From DATKPC01 sp035524275 (GTDB lineage Bacteria > Pseudomonadota > Gammaproteobacteria > Burkholderiales > Burkholderiaceae_F): DNA of 13,757 bases. The notes below the pieces were generated by a model. That model was not told where the DNA came from, did not search any database, and saw only the letters and a program-made list of their open reading frames with translations. The stretch is taken from positions 1 to 13,757 of the forward strand of contig DATKPC010000111.1 in assembly GCA_035524275.1 (NCBI GenBank), in the 5' to 3' direction. Made by a program: the position numbers and the translations under genes. The number at the start of each line of letters is the position of its first letter. Within the stretch, counting starts at the first letter, position 1. Of this stretch, positions 6,366 through 12,273 are shown piece after piece.

Positions 6366-7031
6366 CTACCCGATGTCGTATCCGTGCCGTCGCGCCGCGA
6401 GGAGGGCTTCGGTCCGGTTCGATGCCCCGAACGCGCGGTAGATCGCGGTCACGTGCGTCTTCACCGTGCCCTCGGAAAGCCCGAGCTCGCGGCAGATGAT
6501 CTTGATCGGCGCTCCGCGGGCGAGAAGCTGCAGGACCTGTTCCTGGCGTTCCGTGAGCGCGACGCGCACGCCTCCGGGCGGCGCGTTCTCGCGCAGCCGT
6601 TCCGGCGCCCCCGACAGCGGACCGAGGCGCTGCGCTTCCTCCAGCAGGTCGCCCGGGATGTAGAACCCGCCGGACAGCACGAAGCGTATCGCGGAAACCA
6701 GCGTTTCCGAGGCCATCGACTTCGGCACGAAACCGGCGGCACCCAGTTGCAGGACCCGCAGCACGTTGCGGGCGTCCTGCGTGCCGGACAGCACGAGGAT
6801 CTTCAGGTCCGGAACCTGGGCGACCACGGCTTCGAGCAGCGACGTGCCGGATACGGACGGCAGCCCGAGGTCGAGAAGCATCAGGTCCGCATCGGGATGT
6901 TCGGCGACCAGCTTCATCGCCGCGTCGGCGTCCGCCGCCGTATGGATCTCGGCGTCGGCGTCGACGTCGAGCAGCAGGACCTTCAGGGCATCGGTGATCA
7001 GCGTATGGTCGTCGACGAGCAGGATTTTCAT
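6366..7031 (-). CDS. NarL/LuxR-family response regulator
   Basis: Cytoplasmic DNA-binding regulator of 221 aa. The receiver spans 1-120 with D7, D8, phospho-acceptor D54 (LLDLGLPS), S82 and K104 (FVPKS). A linker of about 35 residues leads to a LuxR-type helix-turn-helix (about 157-218: LTERQEQVLQLLARG, LSEGTVKTHV). Architecture and length are those of two-step phosphorelay partners. The ATG at 7031 begins MKILLVDDH exactly at beta-1; the frame is open upstream but unlike any protein. Convergent position next to the hybrid kinase makes a cognate pair likely. There is no AAA+ domain, so it cannot activate the sigma-54 hydrogenase promoter. Target genes are unknown; the divergent dctA is one possible target. 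Confidence 0.94.
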   Translation of the reverse strand: MKILLVDDHTLITDALKVLLLDVDADAEIHTAADADAAMKLVAEHPDADLMLLDLGLPSVSGTSLLEAVVAQVPDLKILVLSGTQDARNVLRVLQLGAAGFVPKSMASETLVSAIRFVLSGGFYIPGDLLEEAQRLGPLSGAPERLRENAPPGGVRVALTERQEQVLQLLARGAPIKIICRELGLSEGTVKTHVTAIYRAFGASNRTEALLAARRHGYDIG

Positions 7032-7063
7032 GATGTCACGGCGCCGCGGGCAGCTATGGATCT

Positions 7064-7103
7064 CACCGTCGGCACGGTGTGAGTTGGCGGTAGTCCGATT
7101 GTA
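7064..7103 (-). promoter_or_regulatory. Possible promoter and dyad upstream of the response regulator gene
   Basis: On the minus strand TACAAT (7103-7098) matches the -10 consensus at 5 of 6 positions and lies 66 bases before the ATG; no good -35 is seen. Between it and the gene, CACCGT-CGGC-ACGGTG (7064-7079) is a perfect 6-4-6 inverted repeat. The dyad lies in the presumed 5' leader and could be an autoregulatory site or an RNA hairpin. Confidence 0.33.
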
Positions 7104-7221
7104 GAGCCGCAGGAGCGCTTGCGGACCGAATCGCGCGGACCCCAGCCGAACGTCGTCGCGCGGATGCGGTGCGTGAACGGCGCGCCGTCGGCGGCGATGC
7201 GCCGCGAAACGGGAATCGCGG

Positions 7222-7239
7222 GCGATCGCGTACGATCGC
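7222..7239. promoter_or_regulatory. Inverted repeat upstream of dctA
   Basis: GCGATCG-CGTA-CGATCGC is a perfect 7-4-7 inverted repeat ending 63 bases before the dctA start. It contains TACGAT (7231-7236), a possible weak -10 element, so a bound protein could block or guide transcription. No sigma-54 -24/-12 pair was found here, although dctA of rhizobia is under DctD and sigma-54. Confidence 0.35.
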
Positions 7240-7302
7240 GCGGCCAGCGCGGCAACCGGCACGCAGCCGATGCGGCAGCCGGACCGCCCTCAAGGAGACG
7301 AC

Positions 7303-8598
7303 ATGAAAAAACCAATCTATCGGCAGTTGTACGTCCAGGTCCTCTTCGCGATCGCCTGCGGCGTGGCGCTGGGCTATTTCGCGCCGGCGAACGGCGCCGC
7401 GATGAAACCGCTCGGCGACGCGTTCATCAAGCTGATCAAGATGATCATCGCGCCGATCATCTTCTGCACGGTCGTCACCGGGATCGCCGGGATGGACGAC
7501 ATGAAGAAGGTCGGGCGGGTCGGCGGCAAGGCGCTTCTCTACTTCGAGGTCGTGAGCACGATCTCGCTGGTCATCGGCCTGCTGATCGTCAACGTCCTGA
7601 AGCCGGGCGAGGGCATGAACGCCGACGTCAGCACGCTCGACACGAAGGCGCTGGCGGGCTACGCCCAAGCCGCCAAGAGCCAGTCCACCGTCGACTTCCT
7701 GATGAACATCATCCCGAACACGGTCGTCGACGCGTTCGCCAAGGGCGAAATCCTGCAGGTGCTCGTGTTCGCGCTGCTGTTCGGCTTCGCGCTGTCGAGC
7801 GCCGGCGAGGCCGGCCGACCGATCGTCCGCTTCATCGAGCAGGTCTCGCATGCACTGTTCATCGTCGTGGGCTACATCATGCGGCTCGCGCCCATCGGAG
7901 CGTTCGGCGCGATGGCGTTCACGATCGGCAAGTACGGCATCGCCTCGCTGCTGCCGCTGGCTCGCCTGATGGGGACGTTCTACCTGAGCTGCCTCGTCTT
8001 CGTCCTCGTCGTCCTCGGGACCATCGCGCGCCTGGCCGGGTTCTCGATCCTGCGCTTCATCGCCTACATCAAGGAGGAGCTGCTGATCGTCCTTGGAACG
8101 TCATCGTCGGAATCCGTGCTCCCGCGGATCATGGTCAAGATGGAGAAGCTCGGCTGCAGCAAGTCGGTCGTCGGGCTGGTGATCCCGACGGGCTATTCGT
8201 TCAATCTCGACGGCACGGCGATCTACCTGACGATGGCCTCGATGTTCGTCGCGCAGGCGACCAACACCCCGCTGACGCTGACGCAGCAGCTGACGCTGCT
8301 CGCCGTGCTGCTGCTGACCTCGAAGGGGGCCTCCGGCGTCACCGGCTCCGGCTTCATCACCCTGGCGGCGACGCTGTCGGCGATTCCCACCGTCCCGATC
8401 GCCGGCCTCGCGCTGATCCTCGGGATCGACCGCTTCATGTCCGAGGCCCGGGCGCTGACGAACCTCGTCGGCAATGGCGTCGCCACCGTGGTCGTCTCGA
8501 AATGGGAGCGCGAACTGGACTCGGCGCAGCTTGCGCGGGCCCTTTCCCGCGACGTGGAAGACGAAATCGAGGCCGAGGAGGGTGGCAAAAAGGCCTAG
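7303..8598 (+). CDS. dctA: C4-dicarboxylate:cation symporter DctA (DAACS family)
   Basis: Inner-membrane uptake system of 431 aa for succinate, fumarate and malate, close to the length of E. coli DctA. The start at 7303 is supported by AAGGAG 5 bases upstream and the typical MKKPIYRQLYVQVLFAI N-terminus. Family signatures are clear: TSSSESVLPRIMVKMEKLGC (about 266-285, serine-rich hairpin HP1), PTGYSFNLDGTAIYLTMASMFVAQA region (TM7, substrate and cation site) and TSKGASGVTGSGF (HP2). The C-terminus is charged (EDEIEAEEGGKKA). The gene stands alone: 271 bases separate it from the divergent regulator and 82 from the downstream exporter, which has its own frame. Related aspartate/glutamate carriers cannot be wholly excluded, but the HP1 sequence favours DctA. 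Confidence 0.94.
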   Translation: MKKPIYRQLYVQVLFAIACGVALGYFAPANGAAMKPLGDAFIKLIKMIIAPIIFCTVVTGIAGMDDMKKVGRVGGKALLYFEVVSTISLVIGLLIVNVLKPGEGMNADVSTLDTKALAGYAQAAKSQSTVDFLMNIIPNTVVDAFAKGEILQVLVFALLFGFALSSAGEAGRPIVRFIEQVSHALFIVVGYIMRLAPIGAFGAMAFTIGKYGIASLLPLARLMGTFYLSCLVFVLVVLGTIARLAGFSILRFIAYIKEELLIVLGTSSSESVLPRIMVKMEKLGCSKSVVGLVIPTGYSFNLDGTAIYLTMASMFVAQATNTPLTLTQQLTLLAVLLLTSKGASGVTGSGFITLAATLSAIPTVPIAGLALILGIDRFMSEARALTNLVGNGVATVVVSKWERELDSAQLARALSRDVEDEIEAEEGGKKA

Positions 8599-8680
8599 TC
8601 CCGGCGCCCCGGCACCCTGGCACCCGGCAGCGGGAGGGCTCACGGACTCCGATCCTCCTCCAGATCACTCGAGCGCGGCA

Positions 8681-10276
8681 ATGCGTTCGATGCCGGCCGC
8701 CGCGGCGGACCCGCCGGCGTGGGGACCGTTCCGGCATCCGGCGTTCCGGAGCCTGTGGACCGCCGCGCTCGTTTCGTACATCGCTTTCTGGATGCAGACG
8801 GTGGCGGGCGCATGGCTGATGGTGTCGATGCATGCGTCGCCGCTCGTCGTCGCGCTGATGCAGACCGCCGCGAGCCTGCCGATGTTCCTGTGGTCGCTGC
8901 CCGCGGGCGTCCTCGCCGACCTCGTCGATCGGCGCCGGCTGATCCTCGGTTCGCAGGCGGCCGTGATCATGGCGATGGTCGTCCTGGCCGCGGGAACGGT
9001 CGCCGGTGCCATCGGACCGGTCCTGCTGCTCGCGTTGACCTTCACCCTGGGCACCGGGCTCGCGCTGAGCGGCCCGGCATGGCAATCGTCGATTGCGGAA
9101 TCGGTTCCGCGCCTGCAGTTGCCGCAGGCCCTGACGCTGGTCGGCATTGCCTACAACGTCGCGCGGGCGGTCGGGCCCGCGCTCGCCGGGGCGCTGCAGG
9201 CCGTCAGCGGGCCGGCGACGGTGTTCGTCGCGAACAGCATCGCCTACCTCGCCGCATTCGCGCTGGTCTGGCGCTGGCGCCATCCGGTGCCCAAGGCGCA
9301 CTTGCCGCCCGAACGCCTCGTCAGCGGGATGCGCACGGGCCTGCAGTACGCCGCCCATGCGACGGCGGTCCGCTCCGCGCTGCTGCGCACCGCCGCCTTC
9401 ATGCTGCCGGCGAGCGCGCTCTGGGCGCTGCTTCCGGTCCTCGGGCAGTCGCGCCTGGGCGTGTCCGCGGCGGGATACGGCCTGCTGATCGGAAGCCTCG
9501 GCACCGGAGCGATCGTCGCCGGCCTCGCGATGCCGTGGGTCCGCGCACGCATCCCGATCGAGATCACGGTCGTCGTGACGACCGTGATCTACGCGCTCGT
9601 CTCGACCCTCGTCGGGGAGTTGCCGTCGCTCGCGCTGCTGTGTCCGATGCTGATGCTCGCCGGTGCCGCGTGGAGCCTCGCGCTGACACTTCTCAACGCG
9701 AGCCTGATGACGTCCGTGCCGTCGTGGGTCCGGTCGCGCACGATCGCATTGAACCTGCTGGTGACGCAGGGCGCGATGGCTGCGGGCGGCGCGATCTGGG
9801 GCACCGTGGCGGAGGCCGTTCACGCGAACCACGCGCTGATCGTCTCCGGCGTCGCGCTGCTGGCGACGCTGGCCTGGGTACGCCGCCATCCGGTTCGACT
9901 CGGCGACGAACGCGACGTCACGCTCGTGCCCGGGGAACTCCAGCCCGGCCTGTCGGACGCCGCACCCGCCGAGGCGGGACCGGTTGCCGTCGAGATCCGC
10001 TATCGCGTTGCCGAGTCGCAGCGGCGGGATTTCCTCGACGCCGCCGAGGAGGTCGGCGCCATCCGGCGCCGTAACGGGGCCCGCTTCTGGCGCCTGTATC
10101 GCGACCTCGCGGAAGACGGCCGGTTTCTCGAACGGTTCATCGTCGAATCATGGGTCGATTACCAGCGCCAGCTGATGCGATCCACGGTCGCCGATCGTTC
10201 CGCGGAAGATCGCCTCCGTGCGTTCCAGGTAACCGGCATCCCAATCGAGACGGCGCACTATCTCGCCGAGCGCTGA
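8681..10276 (+). CDS. MFS transporter of the EntS/MFS_3 type with C-terminal ABM-like domain
   Basis: Inner-membrane protein of 531 aa. Residues about 13-402 resemble the MFS_3 family (PF05977, EntS-like exporters): the start WGPFRHPAFRSLWTAALVSYIAFWMQ, the motif-A-like loop GVLADLVDRRRLIL (76-89), SGPAWQSSIAESV (130-142) and about 10-12 hydrophobic segments. Residues about 435-528 form a soluble tail (VAVEIRYRV...FWRLYRDLAEDGRFLERFIVESWVDYQR) with the look of a dimeric alpha/beta-barrel, ABM-like domain. This combination recurs in proteobacterial MFS_3 proteins, though its role is unknown. The substrate cannot be deduced; efflux is inferred from the family. The start at 8681 is chosen because upstream codons overlap dctA out of frame; an ATG at 8690 is also possible. 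It lies 82 bases after dctA and may be partly read through from it. Confidence 0.9.
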   Translation: MRSMPAAAADPPAWGPFRHPAFRSLWTAALVSYIAFWMQTVAGAWLMVSMHASPLVVALMQTAASLPMFLWSLPAGVLADLVDRRRLILGSQAAVIMAMVVLAAGTVAGAIGPVLLLALTFTLGTGLALSGPAWQSSIAESVPRLQLPQALTLVGIAYNVARAVGPALAGALQAVSGPATVFVANSIAYLAAFALVWRWRHPVPKAHLPPERLVSGMRTGLQYAAHATAVRSALLRTAAFMLPASALWALLPVLGQSRLGVSAAGYGLLIGSLGTGAIVAGLAMPWVRARIPIEITVVVTTVIYALVSTLVGELPSLALLCPMLMLAGAAWSLALTLLNASLMTSVPSWVRSRTIALNLLVTQGAMAAGGAIWGTVAEAVHANHALIVSGVALLATLAWVRRHPVRLGDERDVTLVPGELQPGLSDAAPAEAGPVAVEIRYRVAESQRRDFLDAAEEVGAIRRRNGARFWRLYRDLAEDGRFLERFIVESWVDYQRQLMRSTVADRSAEDRLRAFQVTGIPIETAHYLAER

Positions 10277-10340
10277 AGCGGCAGGGCGCTGCAAGTCCAT
10301 GGTGCGCGACCGCGTTGTCTCGGTGCGTTGATCCCCATTA

Positions 10341-10430
10341 TACGGGATAACGCAAATAGGTGAAATTTCTTAATTAAATCTTATATAAGACATAAGTATC
10401 TGAGATATCGATGAAATTTATGATTCCTTG
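10341..10430. other. AT-rich island in the 328-base gap before the phasin gene
   Basis: The gap from 10277 to 10604 holds no convincing gene. Within it, 10341-10430 has 25 G or C of 90 bases, and the core 10361-10420 only 12 of 60, in an otherwise very GC-rich window. The core includes the 12-base perfect palindrome TCTTATATAAGA (10379-10390), the 8-mer TTAATTAA (10370-10377) and two copies of TGAAATTT (10361-10368 and 10412-10419). It lies 185-260 bases before the phasin start. Possible roles are an UP-element-like or curved activation region, a target for an AT-binding nucleoid protein, or a remnant of inserted DNA. Confidence 0.6.
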
Positions 10431-10468
10431 CACGATGTGGATTGCCCCAAGGGTTGTCAGGTCCTGTA

Positions 10469-10511
10469 TTGACTTTGGTGCGATGCGATAGAAAATTCGT
10501 GCTGCATCGCA
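10469..10511 (+). promoter_or_regulatory. Candidate phasin promoter with overlapping inverted repeat
   Basis: TTGACT (10469-10474) is a good -35 box. Seventeen bases later AAAATT (10492-10497) is a poor -10 match. Over this region lies an 8-base inverted repeat, TGCGATGC (10479-10486) and GCATCGCA (10504-10511), whose arms are centred 25 bases apart and straddle the presumed -10. An operator here would block transcription. Phasin genes of PHA-producing betaproteobacteria are repressed by PhaR until granules form, so PhaR is the natural candidate; that is inference. Confidence 0.4.
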
Positions 10512-10604
10512 ACAGCATGGTTCGGCGCCCGACGAACGAGCAGCCGGTCATTTGGACAGAAGACGGTGGGCCGTTGCCCCCACCCCCTACATGGAGAGGA
10601 AATC

Positions 10605-11144
10605 ATGTTCCCGACGCCCGCCCAGTTCGCCGACCTGCAAAAAGGCCAAGTCGACGCCCTCAACGCCTATGGCCACGTCTTCTTCAACGCGGCCGAGAAG
10701 CTCGTCCAGCTGCAACTGGCCACCGGACGCAACCTGGTCCGCGAAGCGAGCGAAGCCGCCCAGGGATTTGCCGGCGCCCGGGATCCGCAGGAATGGTTCG
10801 CGCTGTCGCAAGGTTCGGCGCAGCCGGCCGTGGAGAAGGTCCTGAACTACTCGCGCCAGTTGTACGGCATCGCCAGCGGCATGGGCGCCGAGCTGTCGAA
10901 GATCGCCGAATCGCAGGTCAGCGAAGGCAACCGTCGCGTGGCCGAGTTCATCGAAGCGGCGGCGAAGAGCGCGCCCGCCGGGACCGAGCCGGCGGTGGCC
11001 TGGTTCAAGAACGCCGTCGCGGCCGGCAATAGTGCGTTCGAGTCGCTCAACAAGGCCGCGCAGCAGGCGGTCGAGACGACCGAGTCGAATTTCGCCGCCG
11101 TCGCCGGCGAAGTCGTGAAGGCGAAGCCGCGCAAGGCCGCCTGA
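10605..11144 (+). CDS. phaP: Phasin family protein (PHA granule-associated)
   Basis: A 179-aa amphipathic, mostly helical protein that coats polyhydroxyalkanoate granules and limits their size. It resembles the TIGR01841/Phasin_2 family of betaproteobacteria: N-terminal PAQFADLQKGQVDALNAYGHVFFNAAEKLVQLQL, central QEWFALSQGSAQPAVEKVLNYSRQLYGIAS, then a long alanine-rich helix and a lysine-rich end (KAKPRKAA). It has a single cysteine-free chain and no signal peptide. The ATG at 10605 follows GAGAGGAA by a good spacing, so it is preferred over the in-frame ATG at 10566. The gene is monocistronic, with its own promoter region and a strong terminator 20 bases after the stop. No other pha genes are in the window. 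Confidence 0.94.
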   Translation: MFPTPAQFADLQKGQVDALNAYGHVFFNAAEKLVQLQLATGRNLVREASEAAQGFAGARDPQEWFALSQGSAQPAVEKVLNYSRQLYGIASGMGAELSKIAESQVSEGNRRVAEFIEAAAKSAPAGTEPAVAWFKNAVAAGNSAFESLNKAAQQAVETTESNFAAVAGEVVKAKPRKAA

Positions 11145-11164
11145 CCGCCCGGCGCGCTGTCCGA

Positions 11165-11206
11165 ACGAAGGGCGGCGGATCCCGCGAGGGGTCCGCCGCC
11201 CTTCGT
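11165..11206 (+). terminator. Strong intrinsic-type terminator hairpin of the phasin gene
   Basis: A 19-base-pair stem, 11165-11183 with 11188-11206, closed by a GCGA (GNRA) tetraloop. All pairs are Watson-Crick except one G-T next to the loop end. It begins 20 bases after the phasin stop and is followed by CGTTTCC, a weak T tract. Besides stopping transcription it should protect the 3' end of an abundant mRNA. Confidence 0.85.
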
Positions 11207-11279
11207 CGTTTCCGCCGACCGCGCGCCGTGCGGATCGCGGCATACTCCGGCCTTCGATCCACGCCGCGGGAGCGCGTCG

Positions 11280-11582
11280 ATGATCCTCGAAGTGGCCGAC
11301 ATCCGGATCCGGCCCGGCATGCAGCAGGAGTTCGACGCGGCCATTGTCCGCGGCGTCACGACCGTGATCGCCGGGGCTGCCGGCTATCGCGGACACCGGA
11401 TCGAGAAGGGCATCGAATCGCCGGAGCGCTACCTGCTGATGATCCACTGGGAACGCCTCGAGGACCACACCGTGGGCTTTCGCGGTTCGCCGGCATTCCA
11501 GCAGTGGCGTGCGATCGTCGGACCGTACTTTGCTGCACCGCCGAACGTCGAGCATTTCCTGCTGCTCCAGGACTCCCGCTGA
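11280..11582 (+). CDS. Small ABM-domain (antibiotic biosynthesis monooxygenase-like) protein
   Basis: A 100-aa protein of the dimeric alpha/beta-barrel superfamily, PF03992-like: MILEVADIRIRPGMQQEFDAAI at the start, the helix-turn region IVRGVTTVIAGAAGYRGHRI, then YLLMIHWERLEDHTVGFRGSPAFQQWRAIVGPYF. These features, with the WERLEDH and FRGSPAFQQW stretches, are typical of stand-alone ABM proteins. Members include small quinol or heme oxygenases and many proteins of unknown role; the substrate here cannot be told. The ATG at 11280 has GGGAG about 8 bases upstream. It is flanked by the phasin terminator and by the coxS control region, so it is probably its own unit; CATACT (11240-11245) is a possible -10. 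Confidence 0.85.
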   Translation: MILEVADIRIRPGMQQEFDAAIVRGVTTVIAGAAGYRGHRIEKGIESPERYLLMIHWERLEDHTVGFRGSPAFQQWRAIVGPYFAAPPNVEHFLLLQDSR

Positions 11583-11615
11583 CGTCGGCATAGCCGATCG
11601 GTCCGAGCCCCGACC

Positions 11616-11632
11616 TGTTCCAGATTGGAACA
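11616..11632. promoter_or_regulatory. 17-base perfect dyad upstream of coxS, candidate operator
   Basis: TGTTCCA-GAT-TGGAACA is a perfect 7-3-7 inverted repeat in the 207-base gap before coxS, 157 bases from its ATG and 33 bases after the ABM gene stop. The inner part TTCCAGATTGGAA also fits the T-N11-A pattern of LysR-type regulators. The distance would suit an activator acting from upstream. No sigma-54 pair was found between it and coxS. The following sequence has no T-run, so it is not a normal terminator. The regulator is not in the window. Confidence 0.55.
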
Positions 11633-11740
11633 ACCCACGTAGCCTCGATGCGTCCCCGCTCGGCACAACGCGGCGCCGCCCACTAGACTTTCATCGCCGG
11701 ATCGCTCGCGCACGCCGTGGATGGCCGTGCGGCCGATCCG

Positions 11741-11746
11741 TAGATT
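11741..11746 (+). promoter_or_regulatory. Possible -10 element of the coxS-coxL operon
   Basis: TAGATT lies 49 bases before the coxS ATG, inside the 9-mer TAGATTGCG that also precedes the sensor kinase gene. The hexamer 17 bases upstream (TGGATG, 11718-11723) is a poor -35, so an activator would probably be needed. Support is weak. Confidence 0.25.
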
Positions 11747-11789
11747 GCGTTCCACTCCCGAGCCACCCGACGGATTACAAGGAGACAAG

Positions 11790-12260
11790 ATGGGCGTTTC
11801 CATTGCGTTGAAGGTCAACGGAAAGGCGGTGACTGCGACCGTCGAGCCGGATACGTCGCTCGCGACGTTCCTGCGCGAACACCTGCGCCTGACCGGTACC
11901 CACGTGGGCTGCGACACCGCGCAGTGCGGCGCATGCACGGTCCACCTTAACGGTCGGGCCGTGAAGAGCTGCAATACGCTGGCCGTGCAGGCGCAGGGCC
12001 TGGAGGTCACGACGATCGAAGGCATCACGCCCGCCGAAGGCATGCACCCGATGCAGGCCGCGTTCAAGGCCTGCCACGGCCTGCAGTGCGGGTTCTGCAC
12101 GCCCGGCATGGTCATGAGCGCGATCGACCTGGTCACGCACCACGCGCATGGCGACGAGCGCACGATCCGCGAGGGTCTCGAGGGCAATTTCTGCCGCTGT
12201 ACCGGCTACCAGAACATCGCCCGCGCCGTCGCGCAGGGTGCCAAGGGCATGGGCCTGTAA
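11790..12260 (+). CDS. coxS: CoxS-like [2Fe-2S] subunit of a molybdenum hydroxylase
   Basis: Iron-sulfur electron-transfer subunit (156 aa, normal length) of the xanthine oxidase/CO dehydrogenase family. The plant-ferredoxin-like domain holds C41, C46, C49 and C61 (CDTAQCGAC...C) for the outer cluster. The helical domain holds C100, C103, C135 and C137 (CGFC...CRC) for the cluster near the molybdenum cofactor. All eight ligands are present. The start follows AAGGAG with a 6-base spacer. The stop is 13 bases before the coxL-like gene, so both are translated from one mRNA. The small-subunit-then-large-subunit order suits form II operons (S-L-M), not the M-S-L order of form I CO dehydrogenase. 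The gene name reflects the family; the real substrate is not proven to be CO. Confidence 0.93.
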   Translation: MGVSIALKVNGKAVTATVEPDTSLATFLREHLRLTGTHVGCDTAQCGACTVHLNGRAVKSCNTLAVQAQGLEVTTIEGITPAEGMHPMQAAFKACHGLQCGFCTPGMVMSAIDLVTHHAHGDERTIREGLEGNFCRCTGYQNIARAVAQGAKGMGL

Positions 12261-12273
12261 ACAGGAGCCGGAC

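Noticed and set aside
4306..7031. The kinase/regulator pair as the HoxJ/HoxA system for the hydrogenase
   Set aside because: HoxJ is a soluble PAS kinase and HoxA an NtrC-type activator with an AAA+ domain. Here the kinase is a six-TM hybrid and the regulator is NarL-type, which cannot open a sigma-54 promoter.
7032..7302. A sigma-54 promoter for dctA, as in rhizobia
   Set aside because: CGGCACG occurs at 7071 and 7257 regions, but no GC lies 10 bases after the GG, so the -12 element is missing.
8435..9889. A 484-codon minus-strand frame opposite the MFS transporter
   Set aside because: Shadow of a well-supported membrane protein; composition is charged and repetitive.
10411..10491. A 26-codon open frame starting in the AT-rich island
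   Set aside because: No ribosome site, no family resemblance, and it overlaps the presumed phasin promoter; such a short frame is expected by chance.
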